The notes under the pieces: model-generated
Database searches by the model: none
Told to the model about the DNA's origin: nothing
The model's input: the letters and a program-made list of their open reading frames with translations, nothing else
Shown here: positions 6,663 to 15,690 of the stretch, piece after piece
Position numbering within the stretch: the first letter of the stretch is position 1
Layout of the letters: every line of letters starts with the position of its first letter
Source of the DNA: an uncultured Anaeromyxobacter sp.
GTDB lineage: Bacteria > Myxococcota > Myxococcia > Myxococcales > Anaeromyxobacteraceae
Reading direction: 5' to 3'
Length of the DNA stretch: 49,595 nucleotides
Assembly: GCA_903904005.1 (NCBI GenBank)
Contig: CAIVAR010000143.1
Coordinates: forward strand, 1 to 49,595
Translations under genes and position numbers: made by a program

Positions 6663-9056
6663 TTGGCCTCCGAAATCCCCACCACGCGCCGCCGCAAGCC
6701 CAGGATCTCGCCGAGGAGCACCCCGGCCCGTCCGGCAGGTGTTGCACTCTGGGAGCGCGGTACCTTCCCCGAGCTGGAGGGCGTGCGTGCCGCCATGGAC
6801 GCGCTGCCCATCGGCGTGGTCTTCGCCGAGTGCGCGCAGGGCGGCGTGCCGGTCATCGTCTCCCACAACGCCGCCTACGCCCGGATCGTCGGGGTGAAGG
6901 CCCACGCGGCCACCCCGTTCCACGAGCTCCCCTTCAGCCTCTACCTGCCGGACCGCATGACGCTGGTCCCGCCGGAGGACTGGCCGGCCCCCCTGGCGGC
7001 GCGCACCGGGAACCCGGTCCGCGAGCGGGAGTTGCACCTCCGCCGCTCGAACGGGGAATGGCGGGTCCTTGCGGTCAGCGCGGCACCGCTGGCGAAGGAG
7101 GCCGGCGGCCTGGCGGGCAGGGCAGCGGGCGTGCTCCTCGATGTCACCGAGCGCCGCCGGGCCGAGGAGGACCTCTCCCGTCGCGGGCAGCTGCTCCGGA
7201 CCGTGATCGAGACCTCCCCCGACCCCGTCTTCGTGAAGAACCGCGAGTCGCAGTTCCTCTTCGCCAACCCGGCCACGCTGGGCGCGATCGGAAAGCCGGC
7301 GGACGAGGTGGTGGGGCACAGCACCGGGGAAATCTTCGACGACCCGGCGAGCGGGCTCGCCATCGAGGGGAACGACCGCCGGATCATGGAGAGCGGAGTG
7401 GCGGAGGTGGTCGAGGAGACCGTCCCGTCTCCCGGCGGGGAGCGCGTCTTCCTCTCCACGAAGACCCCCTGGCTCGACTCGACGGGGCAGGTGATCGGGA
7501 TCGTCGGCATCTCCCGGGACATCACCCAGCGCAAGCGCACCGAGGAGGCGCTGCGGGTGAGCGAGCGCCGGTTCCGCTCCCTCATCGAGCAGTCGAGCGA
7601 CATCCTGCTGCTCGTCGACGGTTCGGGGCGCGTCGGGTTCTGCAGCCCGGCCGCCGCGGTGGCCCTGGGCTGGAAGCCCGAGGAGGTGGAGGGCACCTCG
7701 GCCATCGATCTCGTCCACGCCGACGACCGGGCCGACGTCGCCAGCGGCTTCCGGGACGTGCTCGCGGCCGGCGGGAGCCAGGTGCGCCACCGGGCCCGGC
7801 TGCGTCACCGGGACGGCGGGTACCGGGTGGTCGACGGTGTCGCACGCGACCTGCGCGGCGATCCGGCCATCGGCGCCGTGGTGATCAACGCCCGCGACGT
7901 CACCGAGCAGGTCCGCACCGAGGAGATGCTCTTCCAGTCGCAGAAGCTCGACAGCATCGGCCGGCTGGCCGGGGGCATCGCCCACGACTTCAACAACCTC
8001 CTCACCGTCATCCTCTGCGGCGCGGCGTCGGAGGGAGAGGCGCTCGACGCCGGGCGGCCGGTCGAGCGGGAGGACATCGACCAGATCCGCCAGGCCGGGG
8101 AGCGCGCACGCGAGCTCACCAGCCACCTCCTGGCCTTCGCCCGGCGGCAGGTGATCGCGCCCTGCACGGTCGACCTGGGTACCATGCTCTCCCGGAGCGA
8201 GCCGCTGCTCCGCCGGCTGCTCGGGGAGACGGTCCGGCTCGAGACCTCCGCCGAGCCGGGCCTCTGGCCGGTCCGGTGCGATCCGGCGCAGGTGGAGCAG
8301 GTCATCCTGAACCTCGCCGTGAACGCCCGGGATGCCATGCCGGCCGGCGGGACCCTCGAGATCGCCATGGCGAACCTCCCCACTGCCCCGGGATCCGTCG
8401 ACCTTCCGGCCCTGGACCACGTCCGGCTGCGGGTCCGGGACTCCGGGAACGGGATGTCACGCGAGGTGCAGGAACACCTCTTCGAGCCCTTCTTCACCAC
8501 CAAGCCCTACGGGCACGGGACCGGCCTCGGGCTGGCCACCGTCTACGGCATCGTCCGGCAGGCCGGGGGTCACGTCCGCGTGGAGAGCGCCCCGGGGTCC
8601 GGGACCACCTTCGACGTCCTCCTCCCGCGCGCCCCGACGGGCGAGGTCATCGCCCCCGCACCGGAGCGGACCGATGCACCGGGCGGAACGGAGACGGTGC
8701 TCCTCGTCGAGGACGATGCTGGAGTGCGCCTGGCGACGGCCCGAGCCCTGCGAACTGCCGGATACCGGGTGCTCGCCGCGGACGGGGCCGAGGGTGCGGT
8801 CGAGGCGCTGCGGGGGGAGGAGACCCCGCCCGACGTCCTCGTCACCGACGTGATCATGCCCGACGCGACCGGCCGGGCGCTGGCCGACCGGCTGCGCGCC
8901 GAGCGGCCCGGGCTCCGGGTGCTCTTCCTGTCCGGGCACGGGGCGGACGTCCTGGGGCCGCACGGCGTGCTCGCCCCCTCCGAGTCCTTCCTGGCGAAGC
9001 CCTTCACCCCCGCGTCGCTCCTCTCCAAGATCCGCCAGGTCCTCGACGAGGGCTGA
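6663..9056 (+). CDS. Hybrid sensor histidine kinase: PAS x3, HisKA, HATPase, receiver
   Basis: 797 residues with no TM segment. Three PAS domains are followed by a linker to the kinase: roughly 45-165 (LDVTERRRAEE at its end), 175-295 (ISRDITQRKRTEE at its end) and 300-420 (INARDVTEQ at its end). The phospho-acceptor is His441 in GGIAHDFNNLL. The ATPase shows the N box NLAVNARDAM, then DSGNGMS and GTGLGLATVYG. The C-terminal receiver has the phosphorylatable Asp729 (LVTDVIMPD) and a conserved Lys (FLAKPF). A cytosolic hybrid kinase without an output domain must pass the phosphoryl group to a separate Hpt or regulator, none of which is adjacent. The TTG at 6663 has no good SD; ATG at 6795 is an alternative that would trim the N-terminal tail only. 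Confidence 0.9.
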   Translation: MASEIPTTRRRKPRISPRSTPARPAGVALWERGTFPELEGVRAAMDALPIGVVFAECAQGGVPVIVSHNAAYARIVGVKAHAATPFHELPFSLYLPDRMTLVPPEDWPAPLAARTGNPVRERELHLRRSNGEWRVLAVSAAPLAKEAGGLAGRAAGVLLDVTERRRAEEDLSRRGQLLRTVIETSPDPVFVKNRESQFLFANPATLGAIGKPADEVVGHSTGEIFDDPASGLAIEGNDRRIMESGVAEVVEETVPSPGGERVFLSTKTPWLDSTGQVIGIVGISRDITQRKRTEEALRVSERRFRSLIEQSSDILLLVDGSGRVGFCSPAAAVALGWKPEEVEGTSAIDLVHADDRADVASGFRDVLAAGGSQVRHRARLRHRDGGYRVVDGVARDLRGDPAIGAVVINARDVTEQVRTEEMLFQSQKLDSIGRLAGGIAHDFNNLLTVILCGAASEGEALDAGRPVEREDIDQIRQAGERARELTSHLLAFARRQVIAPCTVDLGTMLSRSEPLLRRLLGETVRLETSAEPGLWPVRCDPAQVEQVILNLAVNARDAMPAGGTLEIAMANLPTAPGSVDLPALDHVRLRVRDSGNGMSREVQEHLFEPFFTTKPYGHGTGLGLATVYGIVRQAGGHVRVESAPGSGTTFDVLLPRAPTGEVIAPAPERTDAPGGTETVLLVEDDAGVRLATARALRTAGYRVLAADGAEGAVEALRGEETPPDVLVTDVIMPDATGRALADRLRAERPGLRVLFLSGHGADVLGPHGVLAPSESFLAKPFTPASLLSKIRQVLDEG

Positions 9057-9154
9057 GCCGCGCGCCTGCCCGGATCCTGGCATCGGCTGCTCGCCGGGCG
9101 GGCAGATCGGTCCCCGCGTCGCCCCGTGATCGCGCACCTGCCTGCCCGGTTCGG

Positions 9155-9170
9155 CGGCGCGCCGCTTGCA
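9155..9170 (+). promoter_or_regulatory. Sigma54-type -24/-12 promoter for the PII gene
   Basis: CGGCGCG-CCGC-TTGCA matches the TGGCACG-N4-TTGCA consensus at 10 of 12 fixed positions and keeps the invariant GG and GC ten bases apart. Initiation would be near 9181, leaving a short leader with GGAGG before GTG 9196. PII genes are classical sigma54 targets. Confidence 0.6.
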
Positions 9171-9195
9171 CGACCCGTCGTCCCGGAGGTACGGC

Positions 9196-9534
9196 GTGAC
9201 CAAGATCGAGGCCGTGATCCAGCCTTCGCGGCTGGAGACCCTGAAGAACGCGTTCGCCGTCTGGGGAGTCGAGGGGCTCACCGTGACGGAGGTGAAGGGC
9301 TACGGGCGGCAGCGCGGTCACGGCGAGGTCTACCGTGGTGCCGAGTACGCCATCGACTTCCGGCCCAAGCTCAAGGTGGAGGCGGTGGTTCCCACCTCCC
9401 TCGTGCCCCGGCTCCTCGACGTGCTGCAGCGCGCCGTCGGGACGGGGCGCATCGGCGACGGGAAGGTCTTCGTCATGCCGGTCGAGGAGGCCATCCGGGT
9501 CCGGACCGGCGAGCGCGGCGACGCCATCCTGTAG
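9196..9534 (+). CDS. glnB: Nitrogen regulatory protein PII (GlnB/GlnK type)
   Basis: 112 residues, the normal PII length. The start is a GTG with GGAGG 6 nt upstream. The family signatures are intact: TEVKGYGRQRGH leading into the T-loop, YRGAEYAIDF with Tyr51 (the uridylylation residue in enterobacterial PII) and the C-terminal TGRIGDGKVFVMPVE ATP/2-oxoglutarate pocket, then IRVRTGERG. A trimer sensing ATP/ADP and 2-oxoglutarate is expected, signalling nitrogen status to partners such as glutamine synthetase adenylylation and NtrB. No amtB or glnA lies next to it, so GlnB versus GlnK is not settled by context. A sigma54-type promoter precedes it. Confidence 0.93.
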   Translation: MTKIEAVIQPSRLETLKNAFAVWGVEGLTVTEVKGYGRQRGHGEVYRGAEYAIDFRPKLKVEAVVPTSLVPRLLDVLQRAVGTGRIGDGKVFVMPVEEAIRVRTGERGDAIL

Positions 9535-9548
9535 CGCCCGCCAGCGCC

Positions 9549-9564
9549 CGGGCTTGCAAGCCCG
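9549..9564. repeat. 16-bp perfect palindrome CGGGCTTGCAAGCCCG
   Basis: Perfect self-complementary sequence 14 nt after the PII stop and 29 nt before the next start codon. It can form a cruciform or serve as a dimer-binding site; as RNA it would have essentially no loop, which argues against a simple terminator. Confidence 0.5.
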
Positions 9565-9593
9565 CTTCGCCCGTGGGATGAGCCCGTCCCAGG

Positions 9594-10172
9594 ATGCACG
9601 CTCCGTCACTCCTGCTCTCGGCGTTCGCCCCCGAGCTCTCCGGGCTGGACCGGAGGCCGCCCCCGGGGTGGGTCGTCGCCACCGTCGGGATCGGGGCGGT
9701 CACCGCTGCGGTGGAGACGGCTCGGCTGCTCCGGGAGCACCGTCCCCGAAGACTGCTCTTCGTCGGGACCTGCGGGGCCTACGACGAGCGGCTCGCCGTC
9801 GGGGAGGTCATCGCCGCCGCCGCCGCGATCGCCACGTCGGTCGAGGAGGTCCTCGGCCGCGCCTACCGGCCGGCGGCCGAGACCACCCGGTGGCCGACCG
9901 GCTGGACCCTCCCGCTTCCCACCCACGACGTGGCGGTCCCGCCGGCCATCACCCTCACCTGGGAGGGGGCCCGCGCGCTCGCCCGCGTCGCACCGGTCGA
10001 GCACCTGGAACTGACCGGCGTCCTCGCCGCCTGCGCCGCCGCCGGGATCCCGGCCGCCGCCGTGCTGGGCGTGGCCAACCGGGTCGGCCCCGATGCGCAC
10101 GCGGAGTGGAAGCGGGAGAACGCCCGGGTGAGCGCCCGGGTGGTCGAGGCGATCGCGCCGCACCTCGGATAG
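9594..10172 (+). CDS. Phosphorylase/nucleosidase superfamily protein, futalosine hydrolase-like
   Basis: 192 residues with the purine-nucleoside-phosphorylase/MTA-nucleosidase fold signals: GIGAVTAAVETARLL, LFVGTCGAY, then VEHLELTGVLAACAAAGIP in the position of the family active-site EMEG segment, and LGVANRVGPDAHAEWKREN near the end. The last motif, with its Trp after NRVG, resembles MqnB futalosine hydrolases of the alternative menaquinone pathway. The active-site Met is Leu and the Gly is Leu, so specificity is uncertain; MTA/SAH nucleosidase is the main alternative. No other mqn gene is nearby. The gene lies 3 bp before fdhD, so co-transcription is likely. Confidence 0.6.
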   Translation: MHAPSLLLSAFAPELSGLDRRPPPGWVVATVGIGAVTAAVETARLLREHRPRRLLFVGTCGAYDERLAVGEVIAAAAAIATSVEEVLGRAYRPAAETTRWPTGWTLPLPTHDVAVPPAITLTWEGARALARVAPVEHLELTGVLAACAAAGIPAAAVLGVANRVGPDAHAEWKRENARVSARVVEAIAPHLG

Positions 10173-10175
10173 GGC

Positions 10176-11036
10176 ATGGACGACGACGCCCCCCTCCCTC
10201 CGCGCGCCGGGACCACGATCGAGATCGAGGTGGTGCGCATCGACGGCGGGCGGGTGGAGCGGAGGCCCGACGCCGTCGCGGTCGAGGAGCCGCTCGAGGT
10301 CCGGGTCGACGGGGAGACGGTGGCCGTCACCATGCGGACGCCGGGGGCCGACGCGGACCTGGCGCTCGGCTTCCTCCTCGCCGAGGGGATGATCGCCGGA
10401 GCCGCGGACGTCGGTTCCGTGGCCCATTGCGGACGGCCCGGCGAGGAGGGGTACGGAAACGTCATCGACGTCCACTCCGCCGGCGGCCACCGGATCGATC
10501 CCGAGCGGGTGCTGGAGGGGCGGCGCTGGTCCACCACCTCGTCGGCCTGCGGGGTGTGCGGGCGGCGGAGCATCGACGGGCTGCTCGACCGCTGCGCGCC
10601 GGTGGGGGAGGCGCCGCCCCTGCACGCAGCGGAGATCCTGCGCTGCATGGCCCGGCTCGCGGCGTTGCAGCCGATCTTCTCGCGGACCGGGGGGCTCCAC
10701 GCGGCGGCGGCCTTCGGCGAGGGCGGGGAGTTGCTCGCCTCGGCCGAGGACGTGGGGCGCCACAACGCCGTCGACAAGGTGGTCGGCGCGCTGCTGCGCC
10801 GGGGGATGGCCGGGACGCCCGGGGGCGAGCGGGCCCGCCTGCTCGCGGTCAGCGGACGGACCAGCTTCGAGATCGTCCAGAAGGCGGCCGCCGCGGGGAT
10901 CACGGTGGTGGCCGGCGTCTCCGCCCCGAGCTCGCTCGCCGTGGCACTGGCGCGCGGGGCCGGCATTGCGCTCGTGGGCTTCGCGCGGGGCGAACGCCTG
11001 AACGTCTACACCCACGATCGCCGTGTCGCGACCTAG
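10176..11036 (+). CDS. fdhD: FdhD, sulfur carrier for formate dehydrogenase molybdenum cofactor
   Basis: 286 residues. The hallmark SACGVCG gives Cys125 and Cys128, which carry persulfide from a cysteine desulfurase to the Mo-bis-MGD cofactor of formate dehydrogenase. SRTGGLHAAA, EDVGRHNAVDKV and SGRTSFEIVQKA are all present. An N-terminal extension of about 25 residues is not unusual. No fdh structural gene is in the window, but a mobA gene is 15 kb away, consistent with a molybdoenzyme lifestyle. The TAG stop shares a CTAG palindrome (11033-11036) with the stop of the convergent patatin gene. Confidence 0.95.
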   Translation: MDDDAPLPPRAGTTIEIEVVRIDGGRVERRPDAVAVEEPLEVRVDGETVAVTMRTPGADADLALGFLLAEGMIAGAADVGSVAHCGRPGEEGYGNVIDVHSAGGHRIDPERVLEGRRWSTTSSACGVCGRRSIDGLLDRCAPVGEAPPLHAAEILRCMARLAALQPIFSRTGGLHAAAAFGEGGELLASAEDVGRHNAVDKVVGALLRRGMAGTPGGERARLLAVSGRTSFEIVQKAAAAGITVVAGVSAPSSLAVALARGAGIALVGFARGERLNVYTHDRRVAT

Positions 11037-13282
11037 AACCCGAGCTGGAACCCCAGCGACGGCAGCACCGCCCACAGGCCGGGCATTCCCCAGGCCGGCG
11101 GATACCAGGCGGTCATGATCTGCACCCGGAGGATGCCGATCACCGCCGCCGCCGCGCCGGCCTCCACCACGGGGCGGGAGCAGGCGCCGATGGTGACGGG
11201 ATCGTTTCCCTCGCAGGGCTTCCCCCCGAAGGCGTCGTTGAAGCTCAGCACATATCCGCCCCGGACGAGGAAGGAGGGCTGGAGGAGGACCGAGCCGAAC
11301 TCCCGGGGGAGCGCGTCGATGCCGACGACGGGCACGAAAGCCACCGGCGGGGGACTCGAGCCCAGGATGGTGCCGAGGTTCATGATCTCGAGGGACCCGG
11401 TGAGCCGGAGCCAGGAGAGCCTCTTCACCGCCCAGTCGCCGCCGATCTCGAGCGCCCGCCCCAGCGTCAGCCAGACCGTGGCGCGAGGGGGCACGTAGTA
11501 GAAGAGGTCCACCCCCAGGCGCCCTGCAGCGCCGATGACAGCCTCCTCTCCGAAGGTCGGCTGCGCGCGGGCGAGGTGGTCGGTGACCGCCAGCAACTCG
11601 GAGCGCAGCGCGGCCAGGACCTGGTCCTCGGTGGCGCCTCGCCGCACGGGGATATCCGACCAGTCGTACCCGTAGAAGGCGAGGAGACGGGTCATCTGCG
11701 CGGCTTCCGACTCCTCCGCCCATCGGCGCCAGTCCGGGCTCCCGGTCACTCCGGGAACGCGCGGAGGAGGTTCTCCGGCCTGGGCTGCCTTGCAGGCAGG
11801 GAAACCGTTCGGGGGTGGGTCCCAGCGAGAGTCGCGCCGGCAGCGATCCCAGAGCCGGTCGAAGGAGATCTGGGCCAGGATCCGCAACGGCCGGAGGTCG
11901 TCGCCTCCGCACCGGGCTTCGGCACCGGCCTCCCCGTCGAAGAGGGCGCGAAGGCAGGAGAGCGGCGCCCAGGAGGGCGTGGCGGCGCGCGCCTCGGGCA
12001 AGTCCTCCGGGAAGGTGAACCGCTCGCGGAGCGCCGGGTCGAGGCGAGCCAGGGTGAAGCTCGTCAGTTGCCGGCGCGCCTCGTACATGCCCAGGTCGAA
12101 GTCGAACGACCGGAAGCCGCGGTCGAAGAAGCCGTAGAAGGCGTACATCGGCGAGCTGGCCGCGGGGAAGTGGCGCCTCGGGAAGACCAGGTTTTCCGCC
12201 GTCTGCGGGTAGTCCTCGATGAGCAGGTTGAGCTCCCGGGAGCGGGCGCTGTTGACGAAGCCGCCGAGTTCCCGGAGCAGCAGCGGGAGGAGCGACGTGT
12301 CGCCCCCGGAGTCGGAGGCCGACTGGTCCGGGAATGCGGCGGCGTCGGCCGAGAGGAAGGCGAAGGCCACGTCGGAGGGAGGGGCGCGGGACCCGGAGAG
12401 GCGCGGTCCGGGGTTCCAGCGCAACCCGCGGTCGGGTGTCCGGGAGAGCCCTCCCGCCGCGTAGGTGGCGGCGAGCCGGAGCGGTGAGTTGTCGAACACC
12501 CCTCCGTCCACGAAGAGGGAGGTGGAAGCCCGGGCCTCGGGACAGAACGGGGCCGTCCTTCCCCGCGTGCGAACCACGCAGTGCTTCACCGAGCGGGGTG
12601 GGAAGGCCACCGGGAAGGAGGTCGAGGCGATGACCGCATCGAGCAGCGACGCGAAGGCGACGCTGCCGTCCGCCGCCTCGGGGAGGGCAGCCTGCTCGTC
12701 GATCAAGTCGGGGTCGAGGTAGTTGGTGATGAGCGGGATGCGCCCATCGCCCCGTCCCCGGATGCGGACCACGAAGTGCTCCTCGGTGACCGGCACCTTG
12801 AGCCGCCCCTCCGCCGCCTCCAGCAGGCGGGGCGAGAGCCGGGAGGCGACGACCCCGAGGACGACGTCGCAATCCTCTGGGAGCCCCTGTGCGAGCTCCT
12901 CCTCCACCATCGAGCCCACGTCCTGGAAGGTCTTCTGCGAGAAGGCCGCCACCGGGCTCGTCGCCTCGGGCCGGAAGAGCTGGGTGAGCCCCATGGGCAC
13001 CCAGACCCGGTGGAAGAGGCTCTGGCGGGGGTCGAGCGTCGTGCCGGCGCACGAGGCGCGCAGGGAGAGGAGCGCGTTGACGCTTCCGGCCGACGCGCCG
13101 GTGGCCAGGATCACCCGCCCCATCCCCGGGTTGGCCCGCTGCACGGCGAGCGCGTAGTAGAGGTAGCCGGCCTCGTAGGCGCCGAGCGAGACCCCTCCAC
13201 TGACGGTGAGGGAGACGGGGGTGTCGCGCATCCCGGCGGGGGCGGCGGAGAGCAGCATGGCGGCGAGGATCGACGGCGTCAC
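11033..13282 (-). CDS. Secreted patatin-like phospholipase
   Basis: 749 residues beginning with a short signal peptide (MTPSILAAMLLSAAPAG). The patatin active site is complete: oxyanion hole GGVSLGAYEAG (from Gly29), nucleophile Ser64 in GASAG, and Asp259 in FVDGGVFDNSP. The catalytic dyad therefore looks functional. The region after about residue 320 is long and not obviously catalytic; its C-terminal 120 residues have alternating hydrophobic segments and end in LGFQLGF, which hints at a beta-rich outer-membrane-associated end. GTG start behind GGAGGG. Its TAG stop overlaps the fdhD stop by 4 bp. It lies 12 bp behind the aminotransferase, probably in one operon. Confidence 0.85.
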   Translation of the reverse strand: MTPSILAAMLLSAAPAGMRDTPVSLTVSGGVSLGAYEAGYLYYALAVQRANPGMGRVILATGASAGSVNALLSLRASCAGTTLDPRQSLFHRVWVPMGLTQLFRPEATSPVAAFSQKTFQDVGSMVEEELAQGLPEDCDVVLGVVASRLSPRLLEAAEGRLKVPVTEEHFVVRIRGRGDGRIPLITNYLDPDLIDEQAALPEAADGSVAFASLLDAVIASTSFPVAFPPRSVKHCVVRTRGRTAPFCPEARASTSLFVDGGVFDNSPLRLAATYAAGGLSRTPDRGLRWNPGPRLSGSRAPPSDVAFAFLSADAAAFPDQSASDSGGDTSLLPLLLRELGGFVNSARSRELNLLIEDYPQTAENLVFPRRHFPAASSPMYAFYGFFDRGFRSFDFDLGMYEARRQLTSFTLARLDPALRERFTFPEDLPEARAATPSWAPLSCLRALFDGEAGAEARCGGDDLRPLRILAQISFDRLWDRCRRDSRWDPPPNGFPACKAAQAGEPPPRVPGVTGSPDWRRWAEESEAAQMTRLLAFYGYDWSDIPVRRGATEDQVLAALRSELLAVTDHLARAQPTFGEEAVIGAAGRLGVDLFYYVPPRATVWLTLGRALEIGGDWAVKRLSWLRLTGSLEIMNLGTILGSSPPPVAFVPVVGIDALPREFGSVLLQPSFLVRGGYVLSFNDAFGGKPCEGNDPVTIGACSRPVVEAGAAAAVIGILRVQIMTAWYPPAWGMPGLWAVLPSLGFQLGF

Positions 13283-13294
13283 GGGGTTCCCTCC

Positions 13295-14455
13295 TCAAGT
13301 GATGTGGGCCAGCCGCTCGCACGCCCGATCGAGCGTCTCGTCCGACTTGGCGAAGCAGAAGCGCAGCACCCGGTCCTGGCGACCGTCGGCGAAGAAGGCG
13401 GAGACGGGGATGGAGGCGACCCCGATCTCGCGGGTGAGCCGCTCGGCGAGCACCGTGTCCGGCTCGTCGCTCACCCGGGCGTAGCTCGCGAGCTGGAAGT
13501 AGGTCCCGGCGCAGGGGAGGGGCACGAGCCGCGTGGCCCCGAGCCCGTCGCGGAAGCGGTCGCGCTTGCGGCCGTAGAAGGCGGCCAGCTCGAGCCAGCG
13601 CCGCGGCTCGGACATGAAGTCGGCGAGCGCCAGCTGGACCGGCGTGTTGACCGTGAAGACCACGAACTGGTGGACCTTGCGGAACTCGGCCATGAGCGCG
13701 CGCGGCGCGAGCGCCCAGCCCACCTTCCAGCCGGTGACGTGGAAGGTCTTCCCGAAGGAGCCGATCACGAAGGATCGGGCCGCGAGCTCGGGATGGCGGG
13801 AAACGCTCTCGTGCCGGGCCCCGTCGAAGACGATGTGCTCGTAGACCTCGTCGGAGAGGATCACGATGCCGGTACCCCGCACCAGGTCGGCCAGCGCGTC
13901 GAGGTCGCTCCGCGTGAACACGGACCCGGTGGGGTTGTGCGGGCTGTTCAGGAGGATCATCCGGGTTCGCGGCGAGACGAGCCGCCGGATGGCCGCCCAG
14001 TCCGGCCGCCAGGAGGGTGGCGCGAGCGAGGCCCGGATGGCCCGCCCGCCGGCCAGCTCGATGGCGGGGACGTAGGAGTCGTAGACCGGCTCGAGGACGA
14101 TGACCTCGTCGCCGGGGCGCGTGAGCGCCGTCACCGCCGTGAAGATGGCCTGGGTTCCGCCCGCGGTGACCGTGACCTCGTGCTCGGGGTCGTAGCGCGT
14201 CCCGTACAGTGCCTCCGACCGGGCCACGATGGCCTCGCGCAGCGCCGGCACCCCGGCCATGGGGGCGTACTGGTTCGACCCGGCGTGCATGTGGTGGGAG
14301 ACCCGGTCGAAAAGCGCCGGCTCCGCGGAGAAGTCGGGGAAGCCCTGCGAGAGGTTCAGGGCGCCGCACTCGGCGGCGAGCCGGGACATGACGGTGAAGA
14401 TGGTCGTGCCCACGCCGGGCAGGCGGCTCTCGGCCGGGAAGGGGAGGAGCGGCAT
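13295..14455 (-). CDS. Class I PLP aminotransferase, YbdL/kynurenine-aminotransferase type
   Basis: 386 residues of fold-type I aminotransferase. Key positions are: LNLSQGFPDF near residue 34, AGGTQAIF around 98, NSPHNPTG with Asn174, SDEVYEH with Asp202 and Tyr205, and the PLP lysine Lys236 in GSFGKTFHVTGWKVGW. That last block is the signature of the methionine (YbdL) and kynurenine aminotransferase group, which transaminate methionine and aromatic amino acids with broad 2-oxo acids. It is part of a minus-strand run cytochrome c - MFS - aminotransferase - patatin. The ATG sits 9 nt after the MFS stop codon. Confidence 0.88.
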   Translation of the reverse strand: MPLLPFPAESRLPGVGTTIFTVMSRLAAECGALNLSQGFPDFSAEPALFDRVSHHMHAGSNQYAPMAGVPALREAIVARSEALYGTRYDPEHEVTVTAGGTQAIFTAVTALTRPGDEVIVLEPVYDSYVPAIELAGGRAIRASLAPPSWRPDWAAIRRLVSPRTRMILLNSPHNPTGSVFTRSDLDALADLVRGTGIVILSDEVYEHIVFDGARHESVSRHPELAARSFVIGSFGKTFHVTGWKVGWALAPRALMAEFRKVHQFVVFTVNTPVQLALADFMSEPRRWLELAAFYGRKRDRFRDGLGATRLVPLPCAGTYFQLASYARVSDEPDTVLAERLTREIGVASIPVSAFFADGRQDRVLRFCFAKSDETLDRACERLAHIT

Positions 14456-14464
14456 CCCCCGAAT

Positions 14465-15679
14465 CTACGCGATCCGCGTGAGCCTGCGCAGCCGCGGCGC
14501 ACGCCAGGCCACGAGCCCCACCGTGAGGAGCGTCATCGTGCCCCCGAAGATCACCGAGGGGACCGTGCCGAGCACCTTTGCGGCCACGCCGCTCTCGAAG
14601 GCGCCGAGCTCGTTGGAGGAGCCGATGAAGAGGCTGTTCACCGCCGAGACCCGCCCCATCATCTCCTGGGGCGTGAAGCTCTGCACGAGCGTGCTGCGCA
14701 GCACCACCGAGACCGCGTCGAGCGCGCCCCCGAGCACCAGGATGGCCGCCGACAGCCAGTAGTTCCGGGAGAGGGCGAAGGCGATCCAGCTCACGCCGAA
14801 GAGGGCGACGCAGGCGAGGAGTGCCCGCCCGGCCCGCTGGAAGTGGCCGAAACGGGCCAGGGCGAGCGAGGTGGCCACCGACCCCACCGCGGGGGCGGCC
14901 CGCAGGATCCCGAACCCGACCTCCCCGACGTGGAGGACGTCGCGGGCGAAGATGGGGAGCAGCGCGGTGGCCCCCCCGAAGAGCACGGCGAAGAGGTCGA
15001 GGCTGAGCGGCCCGAGGAGCAGCGGTTCGCGGAAGACGAAGCGGACCCCTTCGGCGATCTCGGTGAACGGGTGGCGCCGGGCGACCGGCGCCCGGGGGCG
15101 CGGCGCGACCGCGAGCAGGGCGGCGAGCCCCACGCCGAGCAGCCCCATCTCCACCGCGTACGCGAGCCGGGGGCCGCCCAGCGCGATGAGCGCCCCACCC
15201 GCGGCGGGGCCGACGATCATGGTGCTGTGGAAGATCGACGAACGCCAGGAGGCGGCGTTCTGGTACTGCTCCCGCGGCACGAGCTCGGTGCCGAGCGACG
15301 CCGAGGCCGGCCGGAAGAAGGCCCGTCCCAGCCCGGCCAGCGCCTGCGCCCCGTAGAGCGGCAGCGGGGATTCCACCGGGCCGAGGCTCGTGGTGAGCAG
15401 CCAGGCGCCGCTGCCGGCGATGACGGCCAGGCTGGCCAGCGCGATGAGGCGGCGGTCGATCCGGTCGGCTGCCCAGCCACCGAAGAGGGTCAAGGTCAGG
15501 AAGGGCACCGCCTCGGCGAGCCCCACGAACCCCAGGGACAGCGGGTCACCGGTCAGCGCGTAGACCTGCCAGCCCAGCACCGCGGTCTGGATCTGGGTGG
15601 CCGCGAAGACCGCCGCCATGGCGCCCAGGAACGCGCGGTACTCGGCGATGCGCAGCGAGGAGAAGGGGTCGGGCGCCAA
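14465..15679 (-). CDS. MFS transporter of the EntS/DHA3 type
   Basis: 404 residues with twelve likely TM segments. The MFS signature LFGGWAADRIDRR between helices 2 and 3 is clear. Other family segments are YGAQALAGLGRAFFRPA (helix 4) and SASLGTELVPREQYQNAASW after it, which is typical of the DHA3/enterobactin-exporter (EntS) group. The C-terminal half includes VVLRSTLVQSFTPQEMMGRVSAVNS. An efflux role for a small molecule or siderophore is likely, substrate unknown. The start is uncertain: TTG at 15679 fits the reading frame and the N-terminal helix, and no ATG occurs until MAAVFAATQ. Confidence 0.8.
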   Translation of the reverse strand: MAPDPFSSLRIAEYRAFLGAMAAVFAATQIQTAVLGWQVYALTGDPLSLGFVGLAEAVPFLTLTLFGGWAADRIDRRLIALASLAVIAGSGAWLLTTSLGPVESPLPLYGAQALAGLGRAFFRPASASLGTELVPREQYQNAASWRSSIFHSTMIVGPAAGGALIALGGPRLAYAVEMGLLGVGLAALLAVAPRPRAPVARRHPFTEIAEGVRFVFREPLLLGPLSLDLFAVLFGGATALLPIFARDVLHVGEVGFGILRAAPAVGSVATSLALARFGHFQRAGRALLACVALFGVSWIAFALSRNYWLSAAILVLGGALDAVSVVLRSTLVQSFTPQEMMGRVSAVNSLFIGSSNELGAFESGVAAKVLGTVPSVIFGGTMTLLTVGLVAWRAPRLRRLTRIA

Positions 15680-15690
15680 GGCGCGACAGT

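Noticed and set aside
5457-8420. Long minus-strand open frame opposite the sigma/anti-sigma and histidine kinase genes
   Set aside because: It lies antisense to genes with complete motifs, has a charged low-complexity translation and no domain; GC-rich third positions open the opposite frame. The same applies to other long antisense frames, e.g. 9606-14369 and 47466-49553 opposite secA.
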